Of a stretch of DNA of 64,000 nucleotides, positions 8,853 to 17,963 are shown piece after piece (within the stretch, counting starts at the first letter, position 1; every line of letters begins with the position of its first letter). The position numbers and the translations under genes are program-made. The notes under the pieces were generated by a model. The model had not been told where the DNA came from, made no database searches, and saw only the letters and a program-made list of their open reading frames with translations. Origin of the DNA: Hyphomicrobiales bacterium (GTDB lineage Bacteria > Pseudomonadota > Alphaproteobacteria > Rhizobiales > Phreatobacteraceae); NCBI GenBank assembly GCA_017304475.1, contig JAFKKV010000035.1:55752-119751 (forward strand), read 5' to 3'.

Positions 8853-9166
8853 ATCCGGCGGCGGGTTTGGCCGATCGCGCCCCGGAAGTCAACGGACCCC
8901 GTCCGGGACGCAGCAAATCATGCGTTGATATCTGCCGAAGCCGCCGTCAGCCAAGCTGGAGACAGATCGCGCCATGAGCGGATGCCATTGAGCCCACGGC
9001 TCTTCGATCGAACCCTCGACCACATGATTAAAAGTCACGTGCTCTACCGTGAGCGGCCTTCCAACCGAGCCCCGGACATCAATGGACCCCGCCCGGGGCA
9101 CCGCAAATCAGGCGTTGATATCTGCCCCGCAGCTCAGAGCGCGAAGCCGCCGTCGGCCAGGTGAAT
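8794..9166. repeat. tandem duplication spanning tRNA-Lys and the SDR 3' end
   Basis: Copy A (8794 to about 8964) and copy B (9006-9166) align along their length. They begin with 44 identical bases (8794-8837 and 9006-9049). These are followed by diverged but alignable sequence including GCGTTGATATCTGCC in both copies and the GAAGCCGCCGTC stretch that encodes the C-terminal end of the SDR in copy B. Copy B has lost the tRNA 5' part, and copy A has lost about 16 bases around the SDR stop. The region from 8853 to 9133 holds no gene other than this duplication. Confidence 0.85.
9006..9049 (-). pseudogene. tRNA-Lys pseudogene fragment
   Basis: Forty-four bases are identical to part of the functional tRNA-Lys at 8794-8837: one T-stem strand, the variable loop, the anticodon arm and one strand of the D-arm. 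The acceptor stem and the rest of the D-arm are missing, so it cannot fold as a tRNA. Confidence 0.85.
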
Positions 9167-9880
9167 CTGCCCGGTCGTATAGCTCGCCTCGTCCGAGGCG
9201 AGATAGAGCGCCAGCAGGGCGATCTCTTCGGCCGTGCCGAGCCGGCCGATCGGCTGGCGATCGATGAAAGCCTTGCGGGTCGCCTCGAGCGACTGGCCTG
9301 AAGAGGCCGACAGCGCCTTGATGCGATCGTCGAGCGAGGGCGACTGGATGGTGCCCGGGCAAATCGCATTGGCGCGAATGCCCTTGCGGATGAAGTCGAT
9401 GGCCACCGACTTGGTCAGGCCGATCACCGCCGCCTTGCTGGCGCCATAGGCATAACGATTCGGCACGCCGCGCACCGAGGAGGCGCCCGAGGCGATATTG
9501 ACGATCGAGCCGGCGCCTTTTTCCAGCATGCCTGGCAGGAAGGCCTTGATGGTGCGGTGCATCGACTTGACGTTCAGGTCGAAGGAGAAATCCCAGTCGG
9601 CCTCGCTGGTCTCCAGCACCGTGCCGTGGTGCACGAAGCCGGCGGCATTGACCAGGATATCGATCGGGCCGGTCTTGGCGGCCAGCGCTTCGACGGCCTT
9701 GGTCGAGCGAGCGTCGAGCTTCAGCTTCTTGGCCCGCTTGATGCCTTCGAGCTTGGCCTTGTCGAGATCAGTCGCATAGACGATGGCGCCTTCCTGCGCG
9801 AACAGCTCGGCAATGGCGCGGCCGATACCGTGTCCCGCCGCCGTCACCACCGCGATCTTGCCCTGCAACCGCTTCGCCAT
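9134..9880 (-). CDS. SDR-family oxidoreductase (DHRS6/BDH2-like)
   Basis: A 248-residue short-chain dehydrogenase. It has the NAD(P)-binding 'TAAGHGIG' (residues 13-20), 'NAAG' (78-81), a catalytic Ser near 131 and the YxxxK pair Tyr145/Lys149. The start 'MAKRLQGK' at 9880 follows GGGAGAGAA. A longer frame adds 23 unlikely residues. The overall pattern resembles the 3-hydroxybutyrate dehydrogenase type 2 / 2-keto-3-deoxy-L-fuconate dehydrogenase branch, but substrate is inference. Its C-terminal coding end is part of a tandem duplication with the neighbouring tRNA-Lys. Confidence 0.88.
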   Translation of the reverse strand: MAKRLQGKIAVVTAAGHGIGRAIAELFAQEGAIVYATDLDKAKLEGIKRAKKLKLDARSTKAVEALAAKTGPIDILVNAAGFVHHGTVLETSEADWDFSFDLNVKSMHRTIKAFLPGMLEKGAGSIVNIASGASSVRGVPNRYAYGASKAAVIGLTKSVAIDFIRKGIRANAICPGTIQSPSLDDRIKALSASSGQSLEATRKAFIDRQPIGRLGTAEEIALLALYLASDEASYTTGQIHLADGGFAL

Positions 9881-9978
9881 GTCCGTTCTCTCCCGTCTCG
9901 CCGGTCTTGTTGCGCCGTTTTCGGCGGCATCCAGGGCAAGAGGAGACACGGGGCCGGCGGCGATGTCCAGCCGGCGAG

Positions 9979-10734
9979 CTATCCGCCGAAACGTTGGGAG
10001 AGTTGCGTGTCGAAGGTCTTGAGGTCGGCCAGGATGCGGTCGAGCAGGGCGGCGTCACGCAGCCGGACCGCGGTCGCCACCACATCGAGGCCGGCGACGA
10101 TCGGATCGGCCAGCCGGCGATATTCGGCGTCGGTGACGACCTCGGTCGCGGCATAGCTGTCGCAGCGCTTCAGCGCCCAGCGATAGACCGCCGCCTTGGC
10201 CAGGACGTCGCCACGCGCCTCGGCGCGGGTCAGGTCGGGCGGGCTGCGCTTCAGCGCCATGAAGGCGTCCAGCGCGTCGCTCGATTCGTCCAGGCACTCG
10301 ACCAGGCCGTAGAGGCCGGCCGAGCGGCGCAGCAGGATCCATTCGCGCCGCAGCGGCAAGAGCTCTTCCAGCGCCGCGTCGGGCCGCTTTTCGGCCAACG
10401 CGTCGGCCGCGCGCTTCAGCCGCGCGCCGGAGCCGTCGAGCATTTCGGGGAACATGTTGACCCGGGCGAACAGGGCCGGCGGATCGGCGCGATAGGCTGT
10501 CGTCGCGTCGGTCCAGAGCGCCGTCAGGCGCTTCAGACTGGCATCCGCCTCCTCGGCGCGGCCCGCCCGAAGGCTGGTGGTGGTGGCCCGGAACAGCGCC
10601 TGGGCCTCGGTCAACTTGCTGACGAATGAGCCGGAGCTGGCGCGCACAGACCCGCTCGCCGCGACGAAGGTCGCGACGGCAAGCAGGATGACCAGGAAGG
10701 CACTGCGGAAATGGGCTGTCACGGCGCGCACCAT
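9979..10734 (-). CDS. exported protein of unknown function, helical
   Basis: About 251 residues from the ATG at 10734, which gives a clean signal peptide ('FRSAFLVILLAVATFVAASG' region). An in-frame ATG eight codons upstream is possible. The mature part is rich in Ala, Leu, Arg and Asp with a heptad-like helical pattern ('EADASLKRLTALWTD', 'DAALEELLPLRREW') and no recognisable catalytic motif or cysteine pair. It lies between the SDR and the autotransporter on the same strand, with a 173-bp gap to the latter. I do not recognise the family. Confidence 0.6.
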   Translation of the reverse strand: MVRAVTAHFRSAFLVILLAVATFVAASGSVRASSGSFVSKLTEAQALFRATTTSLRAGRAEEADASLKRLTALWTDATTAYRADPPALFARVNMFPEMLDGSGARLKRAADALAEKRPDAALEELLPLRREWILLRRSAGLYGLVECLDESSDALDAFMALKRSPPDLTRAEARGDVLAKAAVYRWALKRCDSYAATEVVTDAEYRRLADPIVAGLDVVATAVRLRDAALLDRILADLKTFDTQLSQRFGG

Positions 10735-10907
10735 AACCGAAGCCTTCCCGCGATGCATCCCGCCCGCGGCCCTCAGGAAGGCGGCCTGGCCGTCTTGCTG
10801 GTATGCGTGCGGGTCAGCCGCGCGGCCTGCGAGACCCACCGCCGCCTCGTCGGACGCGTCCGGCCCCGGCGCGGGCTTCGCGCCGCGCGCGGCGGTCCGC
10901 CCCGGTC

Positions 10908-13900
10908 TCACCAGGCGTAGCGGAGCCCGGCATTCGCCCGGATCGCCTGGTGCCGCTCGCCGAACTCGCCCTCGATGGTCGAGGTCAGGCTGAGGCCATT
11001 GGCGAAGCGCAATTCGGCACCGACGGAGGCCAAGGCGGTGTGCATCGACGGCCGCGCGCCGAACACCGTGAAGCCGGAATTGGCCAGCGTCTGGAACGAG
11101 GCGTCGAGCGAGCGCTCGGTATTGGCCTGGTAGGCCCAGGCCAGCCGGCCATGGGTGATGAGATCGGTGCCCTCGCCGATGCGCGCCTTGCCGTCGAGCC
11201 GGACGCCGAGTTCGGTGCGGGCGGTCGCCGTGTTCTTCGCGGCGAAGGTGAGCCCGAAGGCGCCGCCCGCCGGGCGCGAGACCTCGCTATAGCCCGGCGC
11301 GGAATAGCCGATGGCCTCGATGGCGGCATAGGGCGTCCAGCCGAAGCTGCCGAAGCCGGCAAGGGCCGCGCCGAAGCGCCAGCCGGCTTCGATCCGGGCA
11401 CCATAGGTCTGGGCGGTGACGCGCGAGGCATAGACCTCGGCGCCGGCGATATTGACGTCGCGCCGGATGTCGAAGCCGTTCCAGCCATAGGCTGCGGCCG
11501 CCGAGACATAACCGTCCTGGATGCGGGTCGAGCCGTAGAGGCCGATCTGGAACAGATCGCCGGTGCCGCCGCCCCGGCCGTTGAGGCCATAGGAGGTGCC
11601 GCCGCCGGCCAGCGCGAAGCCGACCAGGGTGTCGGGCGCGAGCCGGTAATCGGCGCCGGCCGCGACGCCGTAGAGGCCGCCGGAGGTGCGGGCCGAGCCG
11701 GCCGCTGCGTCGGCATTGGTCCGGCTGGACTGGCCGAAGGCCTTGGTCCAGATCGACCAGGTCGGCGCGACCCGAGATCCCGGTGTCGCCGGCCCCGGCG
11801 GATCGGCCATCTGCACCAGCGAGGGGCCGGCGCCCGAGGCGGTCGCGCCGCGGCTGCCGGCGGTTGGATCGAGCATCAGGTTGAGGAACAGGCTCGCGGC
11901 GTTGAACGCGGCCTGCTGGGCGCCGGTGGCGGCCTCGCCCGAGAGTGCGCTGAGCCCGGCGGCGATCGCCGCCGGGGCAGCGGTATAGAGCGGGAACAGG
12001 GCCGAGACGCTGGCACCGCCGCCGACAGCCCGATCGATGGCTTCGGCGACCTTGGCCTGATTGCCCCCCGTACCGGCCGGCAGCAGCGGCTGCAGCGCCT
12101 CGGGAGCGAAGCTGATCATGACGGCATTCGCCGTATAGGTGACGGTCGGGCGCAGCGCCGGCGGCAGCGCCGATATCGAGGAGAAGGTGCCGCTGCGTCC
12201 CTGCGCCGCCGACAGAAGCGTATAGTCCGTGCCGAACGTGACGCTGGGGCCGAGGCGGACTACGGAGAGGCTGCCGGCAAGGCTGGCCGTGCCCGAAACC
12301 GTGATCCGGTCGATGCCGGAGCTCGACGCCTCGATGACGGTGGTGCTGCCGGCGGCGAGCGTGAGATTGCCGTTCACCGTCAGCGTGCCGATGGAATTGC
12401 CCGGCGCGAGCGTGCCGCCGGCATAAACTGTCGTGGTGCCGACAGTGCCGATGCCGCCGAGCGTGCCGCCGCTATTGACCGAGAGGCTCGTCGCCGAGGT
12501 GAGGTCGCCGTTGACCGACAGGATGCCGCCATTGACCGTCACCGGTCCGGCATAGGTCGAGGTTCCCGTCAGCGTCCAGTTGGATGATCCGGTCTTGTCG
12601 AGCGTCGTCCAGCCAGTGCCGATCTGGCTCACATTGAACGTATTGCTGCCGGTGCCGGCGAAACGGAAAGTGTCGGAACCCGAACCGACCGCGCTGCCGG
12701 TCAGCGAGGCAGCCGATCCGCTCATGACGAAAGTGTTGCTGCCGCCGGTGAGGTTCACGGCGGTCCCGGTCGACCCGGTAATGCTGCCGGCATTGGTCAC
12801 CGTGGTGCCGCCATTGGTCGTCTGCACACCGGTCTGGCCGATGATCGTGCCGTTGTTCGCGAGCGTGTTGGCGGTGCCGCCCGAGAGGTGCACGCCATAG
12901 ATGCCCGTGCTCTGCACGGTCGCGCCGGAACCAACCGTCACATCGAGGTTACCAGTGCCGATCGTCGTGGCCGCGATGCCCTTCATCGAGGCGCTGATAT
13001 CGCCATTCGCCGTGACCGTGACGTTGTTTGCATTGGCCGCATTGCCGATCACGGCATTGATGCCCCACAAGACCCCGCTGATTGCCCCGCCTGCCGTGAC
13101 GGTGACCGCCCCGCTTCCAGTCGAGTTGGCCAGGACACCATTGCCGCTGCCTGCAATCGTGATCGCACTGCCCGCTGCCGTGGTAACCGAGATCGGGCCC
13201 GCACCGCCTGCCACAATGCCTGCATCGGTCGCCAAGATCGTGCCGCCGGTCTGCGATATGGCAACGCTGCCAGCGCCCGTCCCATTCGCGGATATCCCCC
13301 AGCGAAATGGTACAATCGTGCTGCCGATATTGGCGTCTGATGTGATCGCGATGGTCCCGGCGGTCTCAGCGTTAATGCCCGTGGCAAAACCGCCGGTCGC
13401 TGTGATCGCCGTGTTGCCCGTCAACGTCGCGCTGATGTTCCCCGTGCCGTTCGTCATACTGAGGCCGACGCCGCCGACACCCATCGCCGTGATGCTGCCG
13501 CCGTTCAGCGCAATATCGCTCGCGCCCGCGCCGGTCCTGGCGATGATCGCGTAGTAGCCGGAAAATGCGCCGGTGACGGGCGTAGCGCTCGTGCCCATCG
13601 TGATATTGCCTGGGCCATTGGTGGTATTAAGCACGAGGCCGAAATCCATGCTCGAGCCAGTGACGCTGCCATTGCCCGCATAGGTGATGTTGCCGCCATT
13701 CGACACGAGTCTGAGGCTGGCGCCGGAATTGGCACCGCTAACCGCGCCATTATTGGTGAAGGAGAGCGAGGCACCGGCCTGGCTCAGTTGGATGACGAGC
13801 CCTCCGCCACTGATGGACTGCCCGGTATTGAGCGCGCCGGTCACGTTTCCGGCCGTGAAGTTCTGAATGTAGGAACTCGATGGCGTGGTCGCGCCGTCCA

Positions 13901-14078
13901 CGTTGGTGGAGTTGTCCGTCACCGTGGTGTCGCAGATAAGGGAGTTGGGCCCGGTGGTGACGAGGCAGGCGGCAAGCGCGCTGTCGGGATGGCCGACGAT
14001 GCAGGTGCCCGTCAAGGCAGTTGCCGCGAGAAGGGCCTGCCTGACCCTCGCCCGTGTTTGTCCCAATTGCTGCTGCAC
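10908..14078 (-). CDS. autotransporter (type Va) with beta-helix passenger
   Basis: About 1056 residues from a GTG at 14078, giving a signal peptide of roughly 35 residues ('RQALLAATALTGTCIV...ALA'). The start is uncertain because no ATG suits and the frame is open upstream. Residues 40 to about 480 are a Gly/Thr/Ser/Asn-rich passenger of repeated 'NGGSITAMGVGG'-like strands, typical of a beta-helix. Two autotransporter-associated beta-strand repeats follow: 'LTGTSTYAGPVTVNGGIL' near 500, and 'GGTLAPGNSIGTLTVNGNLT' near 555. Residues about 770-1056 form the outer-membrane barrel, beginning near 'WSIWTKAFGQ' and ending in aromatic 'GLRYAW', as barrel proteins need for BAM assembly. Surface adhesion or aggregation is likely. 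No protease or lipase motif is visible. Confidence 0.85.
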   Translation of the reverse strand: MQQQLGQTRARVRQALLAATALTGTCIVGHPDSALAACLVTTGPNSLICDTTVTDNSTNVDGATTPSSSYIQNFTAGNVTGALNTGQSISGGGLVIQLSQAGASLSFTNNGAVSGANSGASLRLVSNGGNITYAGNGSVTGSSMDFGLVLNTTNGPGNITMGTSATPVTGAFSGYYAIIARTGAGASDIALNGGSITAMGVGGVGLSMTNGTGNISATLTGNTAITATGGFATGINAETAGTIAITSDANIGSTIVPFRWGISANGTGAGSVAISQTGGTILATDAGIVAGGAGPISVTTAAGSAITIAGSGNGVLANSTGSGAVTVTAGGAISGVLWGINAVIGNAANANNVTVTANGDISASMKGIAATTIGTGNLDVTVGSGATVQSTGIYGVHLSGGTANTLANNGTIIGQTGVQTTNGGTTVTNAGSITGSTGTAVNLTGGSNTFVMSGSAASLTGSAVGSGSDTFRFAGTGSNTFNVSQIGTGWTTLDKTGSSNWTLTGTSTYAGPVTVNGGILSVNGDLTSATSLSVNSGGTLGGIGTVGTTTVYAGGTLAPGNSIGTLTVNGNLTLAAGSTTVIEASSSGIDRITVSGTASLAGSLSVVRLGPSVTFGTDYTLLSAAQGRSGTFSSISALPPALRPTVTYTANAVMISFAPEALQPLLPAGTGGNQAKVAEAIDRAVGGGASVSALFPLYTAAPAAIAAGLSALSGEAATGAQQAAFNAASLFLNLMLDPTAGSRGATASGAGPSLVQMADPPGPATPGSRVAPTWSIWTKAFGQSSRTNADAAAGSARTSGGLYGVAAGADYRLAPDTLVGFALAGGGTSYGLNGRGGGTGDLFQIGLYGSTRIQDGYVSAAAAYGWNGFDIRRDVNIAGAEVYASRVTAQTYGARIEAGWRFGAALAGFGSFGWTPYAAIEAIGYSAPGYSEVSRPAGGAFGLTFAAKNTATARTELGVRLDGKARIGEGTDLITHGRLAWAYQANTERSLDASFQTLANSGFTVFGARPSMHTALASVGAELRFANGLSLTSTIEGEFGERHQAIRANAGLRYAW

Positions 14079-14311
14079 TGCGCACCCCGCCCCGCCTGCC
14101 GCCCGAATCCCCAATGCGACATGAACGGGAGACACTAAGTCGAAGTGCGCGGCAACCGCCAGTTGCTCTTCGTCGAAAAGGACCGGCAATCCCACGCAAA
14201 ATCCGGGATCTGCCGATTTGTCGCAGGCACGGCCAAGACGCAGCACATGGCTGTGCGATCGATTGGCAGAAGCGAGTGGACGGCGCGTCGCCTCATGGCC
14301 GCCCCCACGCG

Positions 14312-15202
14312 CTAGCCACCCAGCAGCAGCAAGTCGAGCTCGGCTCGCTGCGGCATGCCCTTGCGGCCGCCGAACTGCATGCATTTGAGCGCCGCCGCGC
14401 CATTGGCGAAGCGCACCGCCGATGCCAGCGGCTGCCGCTCGGCGAGCGCCACGGCAAGCGCGCCATGCCAGGTATCGCCGGCACCGAGCGTATCCACCGC
14501 CTTGATCGGAAAGGCCGGGGCATGGACGACCTTGTCGCCGTCCATGAACCAGGCGCCGCGCGGACCGTCGGTGACCAGAAGCACATTGGCGGCATCGCGC
14601 GCGGCATGGGCGAGTGCCGCAGCGAGGTCGTCGATGCCGGTGAGCTCGCGCAGCGCCGTCTCGGAAAAGCCGACATGGCTCGCCAGCGCCACCACCTCCG
14701 GCCGGGTCGGCCGCCGGTCGGCGTCGAGCACCGAGGGAATGCCGGCCGCGCGCGCCTGCGGCAGCACGGTGAAGGCCGCCTCGATCCAGCGCGTCTCGGC
14801 ATAGATCGCATCCGCGCGCCGACCGAGATCGCTGGGAATCCAGTCCGTGTCGGCGGGAATGTCGGGATCGGAATAGCTCACCACCATGCGTTCGCCCGAT
14901 GGATCGACCATGACAGCCGAGACCGGTGAGCGATAGCCCGGGCATTCGCGCACCAGCGAACAATCGACGCCGTCGGCGATCAGTTCCTCGCGCATGGTGC
15001 GGGCCGGCGGATCGTCACCGAGCCGCGCGATCAAGCTGACCTCGGCGCCGAGCCGGACGCAGGCGGTCGCGGCATTGCCGGCGAGCCCGCCGCCCGAGGT
15101 GGTCATGTGGCGCGAGCGATATTTCACCGCCGCCACCGGCATGGCGTCGAGCTGATAGATGAAATCGAGCGTGGTGATGCCGGCGCAGATGATCCGGGTC
15201 AT
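14312..15202 (-). CDS. PfkB-family sugar kinase, YihV (sulfofructose kinase)-like
   Basis: A 296-residue carbohydrate kinase with the PfkB C-terminal signature 'DTLGAGDTWHGAL' near residue 240, including the catalytic Asp. The N-terminal Gly-rich 'TSGGGLAGNAATACVRLGA' is also present. The pattern 'MTRIICAGITTLDFIYQLDA' and the C-terminal 'SAVRFANGAAALKCMQFGG' recall E. coli YihV as I remember it. No sulfoglycolysis neighbours are present, so sulfofructose activity is not supported and another sugar is possible. It starts inside the stop of the DUF454 gene (ATGA at 15199-15202), implying translational coupling. Confidence 0.85.
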   Translation of the reverse strand: MTRIICAGITTLDFIYQLDAMPVAAVKYRSRHMTTSGGGLAGNAATACVRLGAEVSLIARLGDDPPARTMREELIADGVDCSLVRECPGYRSPVSAVMVDPSGERMVVSYSDPDIPADTDWIPSDLGRRADAIYAETRWIEAAFTVLPQARAAGIPSVLDADRRPTRPEVVALASHVGFSETALRELTGIDDLAAALAHAARDAANVLLVTDGPRGAWFMDGDKVVHAPAFPIKAVDTLGAGDTWHGALAVALAERQPLASAVRFANGAAALKCMQFGGRKGMPQRAELDLLLLGG

Positions 15203-15561
15203 GAATTCGGTCTCGTCCCGACGTAAAGGGCAGAGCCTGCCAGGCACAGGCCCGAGGCGGCAATGGCGATCGGCGGCGCGGTCAGCCAGACGATGGCCCA
15301 GGACAGCGCCATGGAGCCGATCGCCACCGCTTTGATGCGCGGCGCGATCGCCCCCGTCGCGCGCCATTTGACCACCTGCGGCCCGAGCTTCGGATGGGTC
15401 ACCAGCCAATGCTCGAAACGCGGCGAGGAGCGGGCGAACAGCCAGGCGGCGATGATCAGGAAGACCGTACCGGGAATGCCGGGCAGGATCACCCCGACAA
15501 TGCCGATGGCCACGCACACCCAGCCGGCCGCGATCATCAGATATTTCAAGGGCCGGCTCAT
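15199..15561 (-). CDS. DUF454 (YbaN-like) inner-membrane protein
   Basis: A 120-residue membrane protein with three to four hydrophobic helices. It has the YbaN/DUF454 signature 'AIGIVGVILPGIPGTVFLII' near residues 18-37, followed by 'FARSSPRFEHWLVTHPKLGP'. The biochemical function of this family is not established. It is the first gene of a two-gene unit. Its stop overlaps the start of the PfkB kinase by four bases, which suggests co-translation but not necessarily a joint function. Confidence 0.88.
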   Translation of the reverse strand: MSRPLKYLMIAAGWVCVAIGIVGVILPGIPGTVFLIIAAWLFARSSPRFEHWLVTHPKLGPQVVKWRATGAIAPRIKAVAIGSMALSWAIVWLTAPPIAIAASGLCLAGSALYVGTRPNS

Positions 15562-15586
15562 CGGGGCCTAGTACCGCTGCACAATG

Positions 15587-15680
15587 GTCATGACGGATTG
15601 ATTGCCGCTGGCAGATGCATGCGTGGATGCCCGCGCCAAGCCCGGGCAAGACGAAGTGGTGCGAGCATGAGGACGTGTTG
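15587..15680. repeat. dispersed palindromic repeat, type 3, single copy
   Basis: An element with CATGACGGATTGATT, then GCGTGGATGCCCGCGCCAAG and CCCGGGCAAGACGAAG. It matches the reverse complement of the right arm at 43571-43637. It occupies the 181-bp gap between recG and the DUF454 gene. Confidence 0.7.
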
Positions 15681-15742
15681 CCAAGCCGCCATGGCTCCGC
15701 TCTCTCCATCACCGCTGCACCGATCCGGCCAAAAAGTCATGA

Positions 15743-17842
15743 TCAGCCCGCCTTGACCAGGCGGATCGCCTCGTCGCGGCCGAACAGATAGAGCAGGTCG
15801 CGCAAGGCGTCACCGCGCTCGCCGGACAGTTTCGGGTCGGTCTCGATCACCAGCTTGGCGTCGTTGCGGGCGGTTTCCAGGAGCCCGCCGTGATGTTCGA
15901 GCCGCGCCAGCCGGAAGCCCGGCATGCCCGACTGCTTGGTGCCGAGCACGTCGCCTTCGCCGCGCAATTTCAGGTCTTCCTCGGCGATGCGGAAGCCATC
16001 CTCGGTCTCGCGCATGATGTCGAGCCGCTTGCGGGCGACCTCGCCGAGCGGGCCCTTGTAGAGCAGGATGCAGGTCGAAGCCGTCTCGCCGCGGCCGATC
16101 CGACCGCGCAGCTGGTGAAGCTGGGCCAGCCCGAAGCGCTCGGCATGGTCGATCACCATGATCGAGGCCGCGGGCACGTCGACACCCACCTCGATCACCG
16201 TGGTGGCGATCAGGAGCTGGCTGTCGCCGCGCTGGAAACGCAGCATGGCGGCGTCCTTGTCGGCGCCCTTCATCTGGCCGTGGATCAGGTCGACCTTGGC
16301 GCCGAAGCGTTGGCCGAGCGCCTGGAAGCGCTCTTCCGCCGCCGCGAGGTCGGTCTCCTCGCTCTCGGCGACCAGCGGGCAGACCCAATAGGCCTGCCGC
16401 CCGGCCTCCAGCGCCCGGCCGATGCCGTCGACCACCTCGATGAGGCGGTCGAGCGCGATGATGCGGGTGTCGACCGGCTTGCGGCCGGCCGGCTTTTCGG
16501 TGAGCTGGGACGAATCCATGTCGCCGAAATAGGTCAGCACCAGGGTGCGCGGGATCGGCGTCGCGGTCATCACCAGGAGGTCGACGGCCTCGCCCTTGGC
16601 GGCCAGCGCCAGGCGCTGATGCACGCCGAAGCGGTGCTGCTCGTCGATCACGGCCAGGCCGAGGTCGTGAAAGCGCACACTCTCCTGAAACAGCGCATGG
16701 GTGCCGACGACAATCGAGATCTCGCCGGATTCGAGCTTGCTGAGGATGCGTTCGCGCTCCCGGCCCTTTTCGCGGCCGGTCAGGACGGCGATCTCCAGGC
16801 CGGACGGGCCGGCGAGCGCGGTCAGCGTCTTGGCATGCTGGCGGGCCAGGATCTCCGTCGGCGCCATCAAGGCCGATTGCCGGCCGACCTCGGCCGCCGC
16901 CGCGCAGGCCATCAGCGCCACCACCGTCTTGCCCGAGCCGACATCGCCCTGCAGCAGGCGCAGCATGCGGGTTTCCGCCGACATATCAGCGGCGATCTCG
17001 GTGATCGCGCGCTGTTGCGAGCCGGTCAGCGCGAAAGGCAGGCCGGCCTCCAGGCGCGCCCGGATCGAACCGTCGCCGACATTGCGCCGCCCGGCGGGCC
17101 GGCGCAGATTGGCCCGGACCAGGCCGAGCGCCAGCTGGTTGGCGAGCAATTCGTCATAGGCCAGCCTCGACCATGCCGGCCCTTCCGGCGCGAAGTCCTC
17201 GGGCTCGCGGGGCACATGAACCGTGCGCAGCGCCGTGCCGAAATCCGGCCAGGCGCGCCGGTCCAGGAGATGCCGGTCCTGCCATTCCGGCAGTTTCGGC
17301 AGCCGGGCGAGCGCCGCGTCGCTCGCGCGCCGGATCAGCGCCGAACCGAGCCCCTCGGTCATCGGATAGACCGGCTCGATCAGCGGCATGGTGGCGAATT
17401 GCTCCGCCGTCACCACCCGGTCGGGATGGACCATCTGGCGCATGCCGTCGAACAGCTCGATCGTGCCGGAGACGATGCGGGTCTCGCCCACCGGGCAGAG
17501 ATCCTCGATGCGCGAGCGATGGGCGTGGAACCAGACAAGCGTCAGGTCGCCGGTATGGTCGGAGCACTGGACCCGATAGGGCGCGCGGGATTTTCCCGCC
17601 GGGGCAGGGCGGTGGCGGTCGATGGTCACCTCGACAGTGACGATCTGCCCGGCCTGGGCCTCGGCAAGTGTCGGCCGGGCCCGCCGGTCGATCAGGCCGG
17701 AAGGCAGGTGGAACAGGAGATCGGCGACGCGGGGCGGGCCTTCCGTGCCCAAAAGCCGCTTGAACAGGGCTTCGAGCTTCGGGCCGACGCCTTTCAGCGT
17801 GCCAATGGGGGCAAAGAGTGGGTCGAGTCGCGCGGGACGCAT
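15743..17842 (-). CDS. recG: ATP-dependent DNA helicase RecG
   Basis: A 699-residue protein, normal length for RecG. It begins 'MRPARLDPLFAPIGTLKGVG' and has the wedge/OB domain around residues 50-170 ('QCSDHTGDLTLVWFHAHRS'). The Walker A motif 'GDVGSGKTVVAL' lies near residue 297 and the DEQH box 'IDEQHRFGVHQR' near 396. Motif VI 'LRGRIGRGE' and the TRG region follow towards the C terminus. RecG remodels stalled forks and Holliday junctions and unwinds R-loops. The chosen ATG at 17842 matches the family; an in-frame upstream extension lacks similarity. It is divergent from sdhE-mfd across 121 bp. Confidence 0.97.
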   Translation of the reverse strand: MRPARLDPLFAPIGTLKGVGPKLEALFKRLLGTEGPPRVADLLFHLPSGLIDRRARPTLAEAQAGQIVTVEVTIDRHRPAPAGKSRAPYRVQCSDHTGDLTLVWFHAHRSRIEDLCPVGETRIVSGTIELFDGMRQMVHPDRVVTAEQFATMPLIEPVYPMTEGLGSALIRRASDAALARLPKLPEWQDRHLLDRRAWPDFGTALRTVHVPREPEDFAPEGPAWSRLAYDELLANQLALGLVRANLRRPAGRRNVGDGSIRARLEAGLPFALTGSQQRAITEIAADMSAETRMLRLLQGDVGSGKTVVALMACAAAAEVGRQSALMAPTEILARQHAKTLTALAGPSGLEIAVLTGREKGRERERILSKLESGEISIVVGTHALFQESVRFHDLGLAVIDEQHRFGVHQRLALAAKGEAVDLLVMTATPIPRTLVLTYFGDMDSSQLTEKPAGRKPVDTRIIALDRLIEVVDGIGRALEAGRQAYWVCPLVAESEETDLAAAEERFQALGQRFGAKVDLIHGQMKGADKDAAMLRFQRGDSQLLIATTVIEVGVDVPAASIMVIDHAERFGLAQLHQLRGRIGRGETASTCILLYKGPLGEVARKRLDIMRETEDGFRIAEEDLKLRGEGDVLGTKQSGMPGFRLARLEHHGGLLETARNDAKLVIETDPKLSGERGDALRDLLYLFGRDEAIRLVKAG

Positions 17843-17963
17843 GGCGGCAATGTATAGCGGCTTTCCCGCGCTGACAGCGCCCCCGCGCTTTGCTAGGACA
17901 GCGGCCGAACCGGGCGGCGCAGACAGCGTCCCCGGCTTTCGCCGTTTTGCTTCGGAGCCCGCC

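Noticed and set aside
8778..9166. tRNA-Lys as attachment site of an integrated island
   Set aside because: A 44-base direct repeat exists, but only about 170 bp lie between the copies and there is no integrase. At most it is a scar, reported as a duplication.
14312..15561. Sulfoglycolysis (sulfoquinovose) gene cluster
   Set aside because: Only the YihV-like kinase is present; no sulfoquinovosidase, isomerase, aldolase or sulfonate exporter lies nearby.
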